Assembly: GCA_002506875.1 (NCBI GenBank)
Contig: DAYJ01000051.1
Coordinates: 1-39,070 of the forward strand
Reading direction: 5' to 3'
DNA: 39,070 bases
DNA from: Euryarchaeota archaeon UBA40
GTDB lineage: Archaea > Thermoplasmatota > Poseidoniia > Poseidoniales > Thalassarchaeaceae
The position numbers and the translations under genes were made by a program. Positions 8,957 through 16,286 of this stretch are shown one piece after another (positions within the stretch are counted from its first letter, which is position 1; each line of letters begins with the position of its first letter). Below the pieces are notes generated by a model. It was given only the letters and a program-made list of their open reading frames with translations, had not been told where the DNA came from and searched no databases.

Positions 8957-8964
8957 TCACCTCT
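8957..8964 (-). promoter_or_regulatory. Ribosome-binding site of nrdJ
   Basis: Minus-strand AGAGGTGA, seven bases before the ATG at 8949, is a near-perfect Shine-Dalgarno sequence and supports this start. The 235-base gap between nrdJ and the divergent TerB-like gene must hold both promoters; I see no unambiguous nrdJ TATA box and no riboswitch-like conserved cobalamin box. Confidence 0.6.
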
Positions 8965-9113
8965 CTTAATATCCATACCAGTGGGCTGCGCAATGTTATC
9001 TGAGCGCGGGAGTCTCATGGCTCAATCGATGGTTATTGAAGATTGAGGGAGGGGCTCTATCCATTGCGCATTCCTCGATGCAATTCTGTTGTCCGGAAGA
9101 TTAGTTTAATGTT

Positions 9114-9136
9114 GTAAAAAAAGTATTTTTTTTTAC
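9114..9136. repeat. AT inverted repeat between divergent genes
   Basis: GTAAAAAAA (9114-9122) and TTTTTTTAC (9128-9136) are exact inverted copies around a five-base centre. The element lies in the gap between nrdJ and the TerB-like gene. It could be a shared promoter or operator element, or a chance consequence of an A-run followed by a T-run. TTTAATG just upstream (9105-9111) is a candidate TATA box for the rightward gene. Confidence 0.4.
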
Positions 9137-9184
9137 ACTCAGGAACAAGATGATTTGAACAACCCCCGATGTTTCTCGATTACT

Positions 9185-9607
9185 ATGGACGGCGAGGACA
9201 AAGAAGAGGAGTTCAGTTTGCCCAGTGCTTCAATCGAATCCGAGGATCACAGTGATGTTGATCCTTTTGAGGAACTCGGCATCGGGTCTCGAGTCAATGC
9301 TACCTCAACAGAAGAAGATGGACGTAGAGGATATGATGCCCTCTCGGATCTCGTGGATGATGATGGGGACTTGCCCGATTCTGATGTTGCCCATGGAGGC
9401 TTGTTGGAGGAAGACGGTTTCGAGACAAAATCATCGAATGAGAACGATGTGAGTAAGGCTGAAGCCACGTATGTGATGCTCCTACAGACTGTATGGGTAG
9501 ATGGTATTCTCGACCCTGCAGAAGTTAGACTACTTGCCAAGAAACGAAGTGAGTTAGGAATAAGTTTCGAGCGGCACCTCAAACTAGTCGATGACCTACT
9601 TGGGTGA
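9185..9607 (+). CDS. Acidic protein with C-terminal TerB-like segment
   Basis: A 140-residue protein from ATG 9185 (150 from TTG 9155, which has AGGA ten bases or so upstream). The first 85 residues are very acidic, low in complexity and likely disordered. The last 50 form two or three helices with the pattern Y-V-M-L-L-Q-x-V-W-V-D-G-I-L-D-P-A-E-V-x-L-L, like the D-G-x-x-x-x-x-E helix pair of TerB/tellurite-resistance-like domains. It is only part of a TerB domain. The next gene overlaps its ribosome-binding site with this stop codon, so the two are probably translated together. Function is unknown. Confidence 0.68.
   Translation: MDGEDKEEEFSLPSASIESEDHSDVDPFEELGIGSRVNATSTEEDGRRGYDALSDLVDDDGDLPDSDVAHGGLLEEDGFETKSSNENDVSKAEATYVMLLQTVWVDGILDPAEVRLLAKKRSELGISFERHLKLVDDLLG
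9602..9607 (+). promoter_or_regulatory. Ribosome-binding site overlapping a stop codon
   Basis: GGGTGA contains the TGA stop of the upstream gene and sits five bases before ATG 9613, an arrangement typical of translational coupling. Confidence 0.55.
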
Positions 9608-9612
9608 ATTGA

Positions 9613-10053
9613 ATGGTCCACCCATACTCAATCGGACTTAGTTATGGTTGGTCCGATGATGCATTGAATGAAGAGGGGCATAATTTGCTAAATCAATTGG
9701 CTAATTTATTGGGAATTGAAGATTCAATGAGGGAAATATTTGAGATGGAACATATGGAGACAATGCCTGCGATATCACAAGGTATTGGCGCAGGTGTCTC
9801 TGCACTCCGATCCTATATCCAAGATTTGGAATCTTGGTTTCCTGACGAGGGAGAACAACATGCTCGACATCTTGGCCGCTCAGCACTTGATGTGGGGTTG
9901 ACTCGTTCCGGTTGGAAAGAAGCGTATGCTTGGATGGAGGGTATCGGCCTAGGTCGTGCATTTGCTGAAGGAGCATGGATGGAAAAAGAGGTGGTCCGGG
10001 ATTGTGACCTGCCGGAGTTCTTCAATCACCCAAAGAAATTGCTCGGTCTCTGA
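9613..10053 (+). CDS. Small helical protein with TerB-like N-terminal half
   Basis: A 146-residue soluble helical protein. Residues 10-45 (Y-G-W-S-D-D-A-L-N-E-E-G-H-N-L-L-N-Q-L-A-N-L-L-G-I) again fit the TerB-like pattern of an acidic turn, an E-E start and a long helix ending in L-G-I. The rest contains G-I-G-A-G-V-S-A-L-R and a Trp-rich helix (S-G-W-K-E-A-Y-A-W-M-E-G-I-G-L-G). Both this and the previous product carry about half a TerB domain, so they may pair, or both may descend from one duplicated gene. It ends exactly one base before the convergent OsmC-like gene. No specific function is assignable. Confidence 0.72.
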   Translation: MVHPYSIGLSYGWSDDALNEEGHNLLNQLANLLGIEDSMREIFEMEHMETMPAISQGIGAGVSALRSYIQDLESWFPDEGEQHARHLGRSALDVGLTRSGWKEAYAWMEGIGLGRAFAEGAWMEKEVVRDCDLPEFFNHPKKLLGL

Positions 10054-10446
10054 TTATGAACGGATTTCCATGGTCCAATCAAGCGAAGTTTCGCCACCAA
10101 GAATAGTTGCACCAACCGAACAGTACTTCTCATGACTCTGGTGGATGAGGCGCTCAACTAATTTCTCGGGAACATTTCCTTCGATGACATAGTGCATTCT
10201 TACAGCTGTCAATCTCCGAGGAGGGGACTCTGCTCGATCAACATCAACTTCAACCCAAGCGGCCTGGACATTCTCCATCCTACCCTTAAGGCCAACAACA
10301 ACATCAATCATTGAACATGCGCCGTGTGAAAGAATGAGAAGTTGCATTGGACTTGCAGTATCATTCGTGTGCATCATGACACGCTTACCATCACTTGTAA
10401 TCCCAAGCATCTCCTCTCCTTGAGTCCACTCAATCCTGCTCGTCAT
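10054..10446 (-). CDS. OsmC/Ohr-family protein
   Basis: A 130-residue protein of the OsmC superfamily, whose members reduce organic hydroperoxides with a cysteine pair. Both cysteines are present: Cys44 in S-H-G-A-C-S-M-I-D-V-V (first helix) and Cys109 in H-E-K-Y-C-S-V-G-A-T-I. The strand pattern E-V-D-V-D...M-H-Y-V-I-E-G also fits. The second motif has S-V rather than the usual P-V, which places it nearer the YhfA-like branch than classical Ohr. I prefer ATG 10446 over the TTG at 10461. It is 57 bases downstream of pirin on the same strand, and the two may form an oxidative-stress pair. Confidence 0.88.
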   Translation of the reverse strand: MTSRIEWTQGEEMLGITSDGKRVMMHTNDTASPMQLLILSHGACSMIDVVVGLKGRMENVQAAWVEVDVDRAESPPRRLTAVRMHYVIEGNVPEKLVERLIHQSHEKYCSVGATILGGETSLDWTMEIRS

Positions 10447-10503
10447 GAATACGGCATTCAAGCGGGGGTCTTGAGGGTACGGTCGCGTAAATTCACCCTA
10501 ATA

Positions 10504-11334
10504 TCAATTTACAAATGTACCATTTTGATAATCCAAAAATGCCTGGTGGATTTCTTCTCTAGTATTCATCACAAATGGTCCATGTCGTGCAATGGGTTCA
10601 TTCAATTCGGGCCCTGCTAAAATTAGAAATTCAGAGGGCTCATTAGATTGGATGGTGATTCTTTTACCCTCTGATAAGAGGGCTAATTCGCCATCTTTGA
10701 TGATTTTATTTTCAACAGAGATTTCTCCTCCAAAAACATAGATCATCGCATTCAAAGATGATTCAATCTCTTTTTCGAGGAGGAGATTTTTATCCATTTT
10801 TGCATGGATATACTCGATTGGAACCATTGTATCAATGGATGATTTCAAACCTAGACATTCGCCTGCAATCACTCGAACCCAAACTCCATTTTTCTCTGTG
10901 ATGGGAGATTTCTCTGCTGGGATTTCTTGGTAGCGTGGTTGCATCATTTTGTGCTTTGCAGGAAGATTGATCCAAATTTGAAAGCCGTGCATCAAGCCTC
11001 CATTTTTCTGAAAATCGGCATGGGGCTCTTCTGAATGAATGATTCCTCTCCCAGCTGTCATCCACTGTACGTCTCCTGGATTCAAATTGCCTTTGTTACC
11101 TGCACTATCCTCGTGCTGCATCTTTCCTGCTAGCATGTATGTTACAGTTTCAAAACCGCGATGAGGATGCCACGGAGCCCCCATTGCTTCACCTGGTGCA
11201 TAATTTGCAGGACCCATCTCATCAAGAAGTAAAAACGGACTCATGAGCCTGCCCATTGCAACTGGTCGACGAACTTTGAAACCCCCTCCCTCAAGAACAG
11301 TATGTGTAGGGATAATGTGGGTTACTCTGCGCAT
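10504..11334 (-). CDS. Pirin-family protein
   Basis: A bicupin metalloprotein of 276 residues. The N-terminal cupin has all four metal ligands: His56 and His58 in H-P-H-R-G-F-E-T, His100 and Glu102 in G-I-I-H-S-E-E. The sequence M-T-A-G-R-G and the second cupin domain with A-R-H-G-P-F-V-M-N-T are typical. Pirins bind iron and act as quercetin dioxygenases or as regulators in different organisms, so the exact activity is open. The start is ATG with a GAGGCGA stretch upstream. It is transcribed away from icd, so the 158-base gap holds divergent promoters. Confidence 0.93.
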   Translation of the reverse strand: MRRVTHIIPTHTVLEGGGFKVRRPVAMGRLMSPFLLLDEMGPANYAPGEAMGAPWHPHRGFETVTYMLAGKMQHEDSAGNKGNLNPGDVQWMTAGRGIIHSEEPHADFQKNGGLMHGFQIWINLPAKHKMMQPRYQEIPAEKSPITEKNGVWVRVIAGECLGLKSSIDTMVPIEYIHAKMDKNLLLEKEIESSLNAMIYVFGGEISVENKIIKDGELALLSEGKRITIQSNEPSEFLILAGPELNEPIARHGPFVMNTREEIHQAFLDYQNGTFVN

Positions 11335-11492
11335 AACATCGCCTCAATACGTAAGGGAATAAGCGCTTGTATTTGGGCTAAGTAGTATCGAATTTGATAG
11401 TTCTACTAAGGCTATTTCGTGACCCAAAACTGTCATCGTACTCTTCCTTGTACATCCGGTTCATTGATGAACAAGGCAATGATGCCTCGGCC

Positions 11493-12725
11493 ATGGACCG
11501 GAATGGGGCTGCGATTACTATGCAGAATGGACAATTGAGTGTGCCAAAGAATCCAATTGTTCACTACATCGAAGGAGACGGTATTGGAATCGATATTACG
11601 CCTGTGATGATTAACGTCGTGAATGCCGCCGTCGAGAAGGCTTACGCTGGAGAAAGAGGGATTGTATGGAACGAAGTTCTCGCTGGAGAGAAGGCATTCA
11701 ATGCCACTGGCGAATGGCTCCCAGAAGCTACTCTAGACGCAATCCGGTCAGGACTTGTTTCAATCAAGGGGCCACTCACAACTCCTGTTGGAGGGGGGAT
11801 ACGTAGCCTCAATGTGGCTCTTCGACAAAAGTTAGACCTGTACGCATGTGTACGTCCGGTACGCTGGTACTCTGGAACCCCGAGTCCTGTGCGTGACCCA
11901 GGTGCTGTAGACATGATCATCTTCCGCGAAAATAGTGAGGATGTCTATGCTGGCATCGAATGGGAAGCTGGTTCGGCTGAAGTACAGAAGGTAATCTCAT
12001 TCTTACAAAACGAAATGGGTGTAGATAAAATTCGATTCCCTGAAACCTCTGGTATCGGTATCAAGCCGATTAGTAAAGAGGGGACTGCTCGTATTGTTCG
12101 AGCGGCTATACAGTATGCAATCGATGAGGATAAGCCCAGCGTTACTCTAGTCCACAAGGGGAATATCATGAAATTCACCGAAGGAGGATTCCGAGATTGG
12201 GGTTACACTCTCGCAAAGGAAGAATTTGGTGCGGAGGAACTTGATGGTGGCCCATGGTGCACTCTCAAGAATCCAACAACTGGCAATACAATTGTGATCA
12301 AGGATGTAATTGCGGATGCTATGCTACAACAAGTTCTCACTCGGCCAAGAGAGTATACAGTACTCGCTACAATGAATCTCAATGGCGATTATATCTCAGA
12401 TGCGTTGGCCGCTCAGGTCGGTGGGATTGGAATTGCGCCTGGGGCGAATATCAACTACAACACTGGAATTTCAATCTTTGAAGCAACTCATGGTACAGCA
12501 CCAAAGTACACTGGACAGGACAAAGTCAACCCTGGATCCCTGATTCTCTCCGCTGAGATGATGTTGCGCCACATGGGTTGGGGTGAAGCTGCTAATCTCA
12601 TAGTGAAAGGCATGGAAGGAGCGATTTCGGCTAAGACCGTGACTTATGATTTCGAACGGCTAATGGATGATGCTACCCTTCTCAAGTGTAGTGAATTTGG
12701 AACTGCAATCATCTCATACATGTGA
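11493..12725 (+). CDS. icd: NADP-dependent isocitrate dehydrogenase, bacterial type
   Basis: Oxidatively decarboxylates isocitrate to 2-oxoglutarate in the TCA cycle. The 410-residue protein matches the remembered E. coli Icd sequence along its whole length. It has I-E-G-D-G-I-G at 26-32, T-T-P-V-G-G-G-I-R-S-L-N-V with the substrate serine at residue 105 (the phosphorylated position in E. coli), and F-R-E-N-S-E-D. Also present are V-H-K-G-N-I-M-K-F-T-E-G, the metal-binding N-G-D-Y-I-S-D-A region and H-G-T-A-P-K-Y. The Lys-Tyr after A-P is the NADP-selecting pair in bacterial enzymes. The frame is open back to a TTG at 11394, but ATG 11493 gives the family length. The close bacterial likeness suggests horizontal acquisition. 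Confidence 0.96.
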   Translation: MDRNGAAITMQNGQLSVPKNPIVHYIEGDGIGIDITPVMINVVNAAVEKAYAGERGIVWNEVLAGEKAFNATGEWLPEATLDAIRSGLVSIKGPLTTPVGGGIRSLNVALRQKLDLYACVRPVRWYSGTPSPVRDPGAVDMIIFRENSEDVYAGIEWEAGSAEVQKVISFLQNEMGVDKIRFPETSGIGIKPISKEGTARIVRAAIQYAIDEDKPSVTLVHKGNIMKFTEGGFRDWGYTLAKEEFGAEELDGGPWCTLKNPTTGNTIVIKDVIADAMLQQVLTRPREYTVLATMNLNGDYISDALAAQVGGIGIAPGANINYNTGISIFEATHGTAPKYTGQDKVNPGSLILSAEMMLRHMGWGEAANLIVKGMEGAISAKTVTYDFERLMDDATLLKCSEFGTAIISYM

Positions 12726-12727
12726 TT

Positions 12728-12733
12728 GGGTGA
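12728..12733 (+). promoter_or_regulatory. Ribosome-binding site that decides the start of the next gene
   Basis: GGGTGA lies ten bases before ATG 12744, favouring that start over the TTG at 12726 that directly abuts the icd stop codon. Confidence 0.45.
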
Positions 12734-12743
12734 TTTCATAATC

Positions 12744-13337
12744 ATGGGAAAGCAACGAGCTCGCGTAATCTCGATTGCTATCATGCTACCAATGATGATT
12801 GCACCGGTCTATCTTAACGGTCCACGTTATCTTTACCTCTATGCCACTCAATGGTCAATTGAGTTGGCTACTCTTTCTGTAGGGCTTGCTGGTCTACATG
12901 ACCTGTGGCCTAAAAATAATCTAATTCGGAAGGGGTCCGATATCACCCTCGGTGCAGCTATCTGTTTAGCATTTGGAACGATGGTTGGATTTTGGCTCGC
13001 ATTTGCTAGGGTTTACTTTCCAGTGATTTCAATCGGATGGGTTGTTGCACTTTCAATATCTCATATCATTCCTCAAGCAATTCTACTAATGGAATGGAAA
13101 CGCTCGGAGAAAGACCCATTGTGGTGGCATGGACTCATCGGCGGATGTATTGCTCTGATCTATGTTGTAATCGATTGGTACAGAGTTGTAATTCTAGAAA
13201 TAAACACCACATACGAATTTCTTTCCTGGGAATCAATGGATTCGTATTGGAAATCTGCTGGATTCGTATTTGGTTCCGTCTTGTTATACATCCTAATGCT
13301 GCGTGGACGAAGGCTGATGAACCCTAGTCCAAAGTAG
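12744..13337 (+). CDS. Polytopic membrane protein of unknown function
   Basis: About 197 residues with five or six hydrophobic segments, for example V-I-S-I-A-I-M-L-P-M-M-I, I-E-L-A-T-L-S-V-G-L-A-G-L, L-G-A-A-I-C-L-A-F-G-T-M-V-G-F-W-L, I-S-I-G-W-V-V-A-L-S-I, G-L-I-G-G-C-I-A-L-I-Y-V-V-I and a final S-A-G-F-V-F-G-S-V-L-L-Y-I-L-M. The last is followed by a basic R-G-R-R tail, consistent with a cytoplasmic C terminus. No transporter or enzyme motif is seen. It sits between icd (18-base gap) and hisS (6-base gap) in one transcription unit. Confidence 0.78.
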   Translation: MGKQRARVISIAIMLPMMIAPVYLNGPRYLYLYATQWSIELATLSVGLAGLHDLWPKNNLIRKGSDITLGAAICLAFGTMVGFWLAFARVYFPVISIGWVVALSISHIIPQAILLMEWKRSEKDPLWWHGLIGGCIALIYVVIDWYRVVILEINTTYEFLSWESMDSYWKSAGFVFGSVLLYILMLRGRRLMNPSPK

Positions 13338-13343
13338 ACGGGC

Positions 13344-14696
13344 ATGGTTGAGCGCCCCCGAGGTACACGTGACTTCGGTGTGAATGAAATGGCGGAGCGT
13401 TTGACACTTGAACGTGCACTGGATAATGTGGCAAATAGTCACGGATACAATCGAGTACAAACACCAATCTTTGAACGTCTTGATTTGTTCACTGCTAAAT
13501 CTGGACCTGAAGTTGTCAATCAGTTGTATGCATTCAAGGATCGATCTGATCGAGATCTCACACTTCGTCCTGAATTAACCGCTCCCGTTATGCGAATGGT
13601 TGCCGATTCAATGCGTGCAGATGCCAAACCATATCGGCTATCTTACTTCGGGCAATGCTTCCGATATGAGGAATCAAAAAAGGGGCGATATCGGGAATTC
13701 TATCAATACGGTATCGAGCACATTGGAGCGTCGGGACCGCTGGTTGAAGCAGAAGTCATAGCACTCGCCATCCGAATGATGCAAGCCACTGGATTGCAAG
13801 ATTGGTCTGTCCGAATCGGACATGTTGGCATCCTTCGAAATGTACTGGAGCAAGCCGGCATGGATGATTCTGGCGATTCGAAGGACTTTGTTGGTGATGC
13901 TATGCGCCTTCTAGACAAAGGAGATAATTCTGGATTCTGGGGGATGTTTGATGACAATATAGCAATGGATATCGGTGATGAATGGATGGATTTGCTTCAG
14001 AAATTTGTTTCAGCTTCAGGAAAAACCGAGCGAGAAGGTGACCCCATTGAAACTGCACGAGATATGTTTCAAGGTGATGCTGAACGGCTCAAAATTTGTA
14101 GAGGTCAATTAGATGATTTTGAGGCGACTATTGGTGCCGTCGCAGCCCTAGCCCCCACTCCTCCAAAACTCGAAATTGACTTCACTATTTCTCGTGGTTT
14201 AGATTACTACACAGGGATGGTGTTTGAATTCCACGTCCCCTCCCTTCGAGGAGAGAGTCAAGTCTTGGGCGGAGGGTCTTACCGGCTCATGCATCTATTC
14301 GATCAGCCTGATTTAGACCCATGTTGTGGATTCGGATTGGGTTTCGATAGAGTGTTGTTAGCAATGGAAAATGAAGGAGTTCGTCTTCAAAATCAAGAAC
14401 GTGGTCAAATCGCCGTCATTCCTCTCGGGGATGTCCATACACAAGTTCTGCCAATTGTGGGGGGCCTGCGGAACAAGGGACACATCGTCCACCTTGAAGT
14501 TCGAGATAGGGGTCTCAAACGAGCAATGCGGTGGGCGAATGGAATTGGTGTTAATCTGGTGATGATTATCGGTGAACGCGATATTGAATCGGGTAAAATC
14601 GAAATCAAACGATTGGCGGATGGTCATATAATTCAATCAAAAATTGAATTAGAATCAATAGACGATGTTGTTCGAACCCTACTGAATACTGAGTGA
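13344..14696 (+). CDS. hisS: Histidyl-tRNA synthetase
   Basis: Charges tRNA-His. At 450 residues it is the normal class II enzyme. The start R-P-R-G-T-R-D-F is the family signature. Motif 1 is in the first helix, T-L-R-P-E-L-T-A-P-V-M-R follows, and motif 2 is Q-C-F-R-Y-E-E-S-K-K-G-R-Y-R-E-F-Y-Q. The His-specific motif is L-D-Y-Y-T-G-M-V-F-E-F near residue 288, and motif 3 is G-F-G-L-G-F-D-R-V-L. A C-terminal anticodon-binding alpha/beta domain begins near residue 350 (I-A-V-I-P-L-G). It lies six bases after the membrane protein and six before the methyltransferase, so it is part of an operon-like run. Confidence 0.97.
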   Translation: MVERPRGTRDFGVNEMAERLTLERALDNVANSHGYNRVQTPIFERLDLFTAKSGPEVVNQLYAFKDRSDRDLTLRPELTAPVMRMVADSMRADAKPYRLSYFGQCFRYEESKKGRYREFYQYGIEHIGASGPLVEAEVIALAIRMMQATGLQDWSVRIGHVGILRNVLEQAGMDDSGDSKDFVGDAMRLLDKGDNSGFWGMFDDNIAMDIGDEWMDLLQKFVSASGKTEREGDPIETARDMFQGDAERLKICRGQLDDFEATIGAVAALAPTPPKLEIDFTISRGLDYYTGMVFEFHVPSLRGESQVLGGGSYRLMHLFDQPDLDPCCGFGLGFDRVLLAMENEGVRLQNQERGQIAVIPLGDVHTQVLPIVGGLRNKGHIVHLEVRDRGLKRAMRWANGIGVNLVMIIGERDIESGKIEIKRLADGHIIQSKIELESIDDVVRTLLNTE

Positions 14697-14702
14697 ATCT
14701 GT

Positions 14703-15395
14703 ATGGATGATGATTGGGCTGAAAGGCAAGAGAATGAAGATATCCAGCGGCACTTGCAAGCACTTTCGGTAGCTGCTGAGAATGATGGAGAACCACTCCG
14801 TTGGTTTGAGGATCTCTATGCCAGTGCTCAAGGAGATTCTGCACTGATTCCATGGGCAAGAATGGGTGTTAATCCAATTCTAAAAGATGAGTTAGAACGC
14901 GATCCACTGGTACCGGGGCGTGCACTGATGGTGGGCTGTGGCCTTGGGGATGATGCTGTATATCTGGAACAAAGGGGGTGGGAAGTTGTTGCATTTGATT
15001 TGTCTGCTTCTTGTGTTGCTTGGTGCAAAGAGCGGTTCTCTTCGTCATCCGTGCATTGGGAAGTTGGGGATGTGACCAAACCCCCTCAAAGATGGATTGA
15101 AAATTTCGACCTAGTAGTAGAAATACACATCCTGCAAGCAATACCTATTGAAATCAGGGAAGAGGCCGCAAAGGTACTTCCAACATTACTCAAACCCAAA
15201 GGGCGCTTGATTAGTGTCGGCCGTGAAGCCACAAATCGAACCAAGGAAGAAATGTCTCTACCTTGGCCACTCTCTCGAAGATGGCTCATGGAACGGTTCT
15301 CTTCGTTAGAGGTAGTAATCTTCCAACCAATTGTGCTTGAGGATTGGCCAGATATCGACCGATATGTCGGCGTCTGGCAGCGGACGTCTCAATGA
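14703..15395 (+). CDS. Class I SAM-dependent methyltransferase
   Basis: A 230-residue protein with a Rossmann methyltransferase fold. Motif I is V-G-C-G-L-G-D-D at 77-84, the acidic residue that binds the ribose of SAM is Asp99 in V-A-F-D-L-S, and motif II is E-V-G-D-V-T near 120. A hydrophobic strand F-D-L-V-V-E and the L-L-K-P-K-G-R-L motif follow. The N-terminal W-F-E-D-L-Y-A and the overall pattern resemble TPMT/TehB-like small-molecule methyltransferases. The substrate is unknown. It starts six bases after hisS, and its last seven bases overlap the convergent RluA gene. Confidence 0.87.
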   Translation: MDDDWAERQENEDIQRHLQALSVAAENDGEPLRWFEDLYASAQGDSALIPWARMGVNPILKDELERDPLVPGRALMVGCGLGDDAVYLEQRGWEVVAFDLSASCVAWCKERFSSSSVHWEVGDVTKPPQRWIENFDLVVEIHILQAIPIEIREEAAKVLPTLLKPKGRLISVGREATNRTKEEMSLPWPLSRRWLMERFSSLEVVIFQPIVLEDWPDIDRYVGVWQRTSQ

Positions 15396-16285
15396 CCACG
15401 TTTCATAACACGCCGGAATATGTCTGGAATCTGGGATTTAACCTGAAGTGTTTCTCCATTTGGATGATTAAAACTCAATGATGATGCATGTAGACAAAGG
15501 CGCCCAGTTTTTGCACGACCTTGGCCATGCATAGTATCACCAACAACAGGTGCATTACGTGCGGCCATCTGGAGACGTATCTGTGCCCTACGTCCAGTTC
15601 GAATATCAAGGCGAACAAGAGAATGTGTCTCTGATGTATCCTCTACCCTCCAATATGTAATCGCCTCCTTAGCATTCGTAGCATTCCGATGTGGAGCAAT
15701 TCTCACCCGAAGATCCTTAGACTCCTGAATCCAATCTCTAGCAAGGCCCGTCTCCTCTGGTAAATAACCGAGAAGTATTGCATGATATATTCGCTGAATA
15801 GAACGATCTGCAAACTGTTCCTGGAGATAGCGCTTAGTCCGTTCATCCTTAGCGAATAGCATACATCCAGAAGTCTCTCTATCAAGACGATGAACGATGA
15901 ATACCCTACCTCCTTCAATTGCAGCATATTCGAAGGCACGAGCGTGCATTGTATCCTTTTCCTTCCCCTTTGATGTAGTTACAGACAAGAGGCCTGCTGG
16001 TTTGTCGGCTACTAGTAACCTATCATCCTCATAGAGAATTTTAGGGAGTTCGAGTGAACTTCGAGATTGACGCTTTGGAGCATCTCCTTGTGCACGAGGG
16101 AGAATCGATACTTTTTGCCCGACAATTACAGGAGTTCGTGCCACACGGCAGACCTTTTCGTCAATATGTACACGGCCATCGTCAATCATCCGTCGAAGGC
16201 GATTACTTGTTGCGTTATCGTGGACTGATTGGAGAACGCTCAGCAGATCACTGTCCGCCTCCACTTGGACGTCGATACGAGACAT
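15389..16285 (-). CDS. RluA-family RNA pseudouridine synthase
   Basis: Converts uridine to pseudouridine in rRNA or tRNA. The 298-residue protein has an N-terminal S4 RNA-binding domain (about residues 12-62: L-R-R-M-I-D-D-G-R-V-H-I-D). This is joined to an RluA catalytic domain with V-H-R-L-D-R-E-T-S-G, whose Asp135 is the catalytic residue. L-V-A-D-K-P-A-G and R-R-A-Q-I-R are the other family motifs. ATG 16285 follows the stop of the upstream PIN protein by one base, so translational coupling is likely. The S4-RluA arrangement is typical of bacterial RluD/RluC enzymes and less common in Archaea. The target uridine cannot be told from sequence. Confidence 0.92.
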   Translation of the reverse strand: MSRIDVQVEADSDLLSVLQSVHDNATSNRLRRMIDDGRVHIDEKVCRVARTPVIVGQKVSILPRAQGDAPKRQSRSSLELPKILYEDDRLLVADKPAGLLSVTTSKGKEKDTMHARAFEYAAIEGGRVFIVHRLDRETSGCMLFAKDERTKRYLQEQFADRSIQRIYHAILLGYLPEETGLARDWIQESKDLRVRIAPHRNATNAKEAITYWRVEDTSETHSLVRLDIRTGRRAQIRLQMAARNAPVVGDTMHGQGRAKTGRLCLHASSLSFNHPNGETLQVKSQIPDIFRRVMKRGH

Positions 16286-16286
16286 T

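Noticed and set aside
8950..9184. Cobalamin riboswitch upstream of the B12-dependent reductase
   Set aside because: No B12-box-like conserved segment or extended stem structure is visible, and such riboswitches are not expected in Archaea.
11394..11492. In-frame N-terminal extension of isocitrate dehydrogenase from a TTG
   Set aside because: The 33 extra residues have no counterpart in the family, and ATG 11493 gives the normal length; the region more likely holds the promoter and leader.
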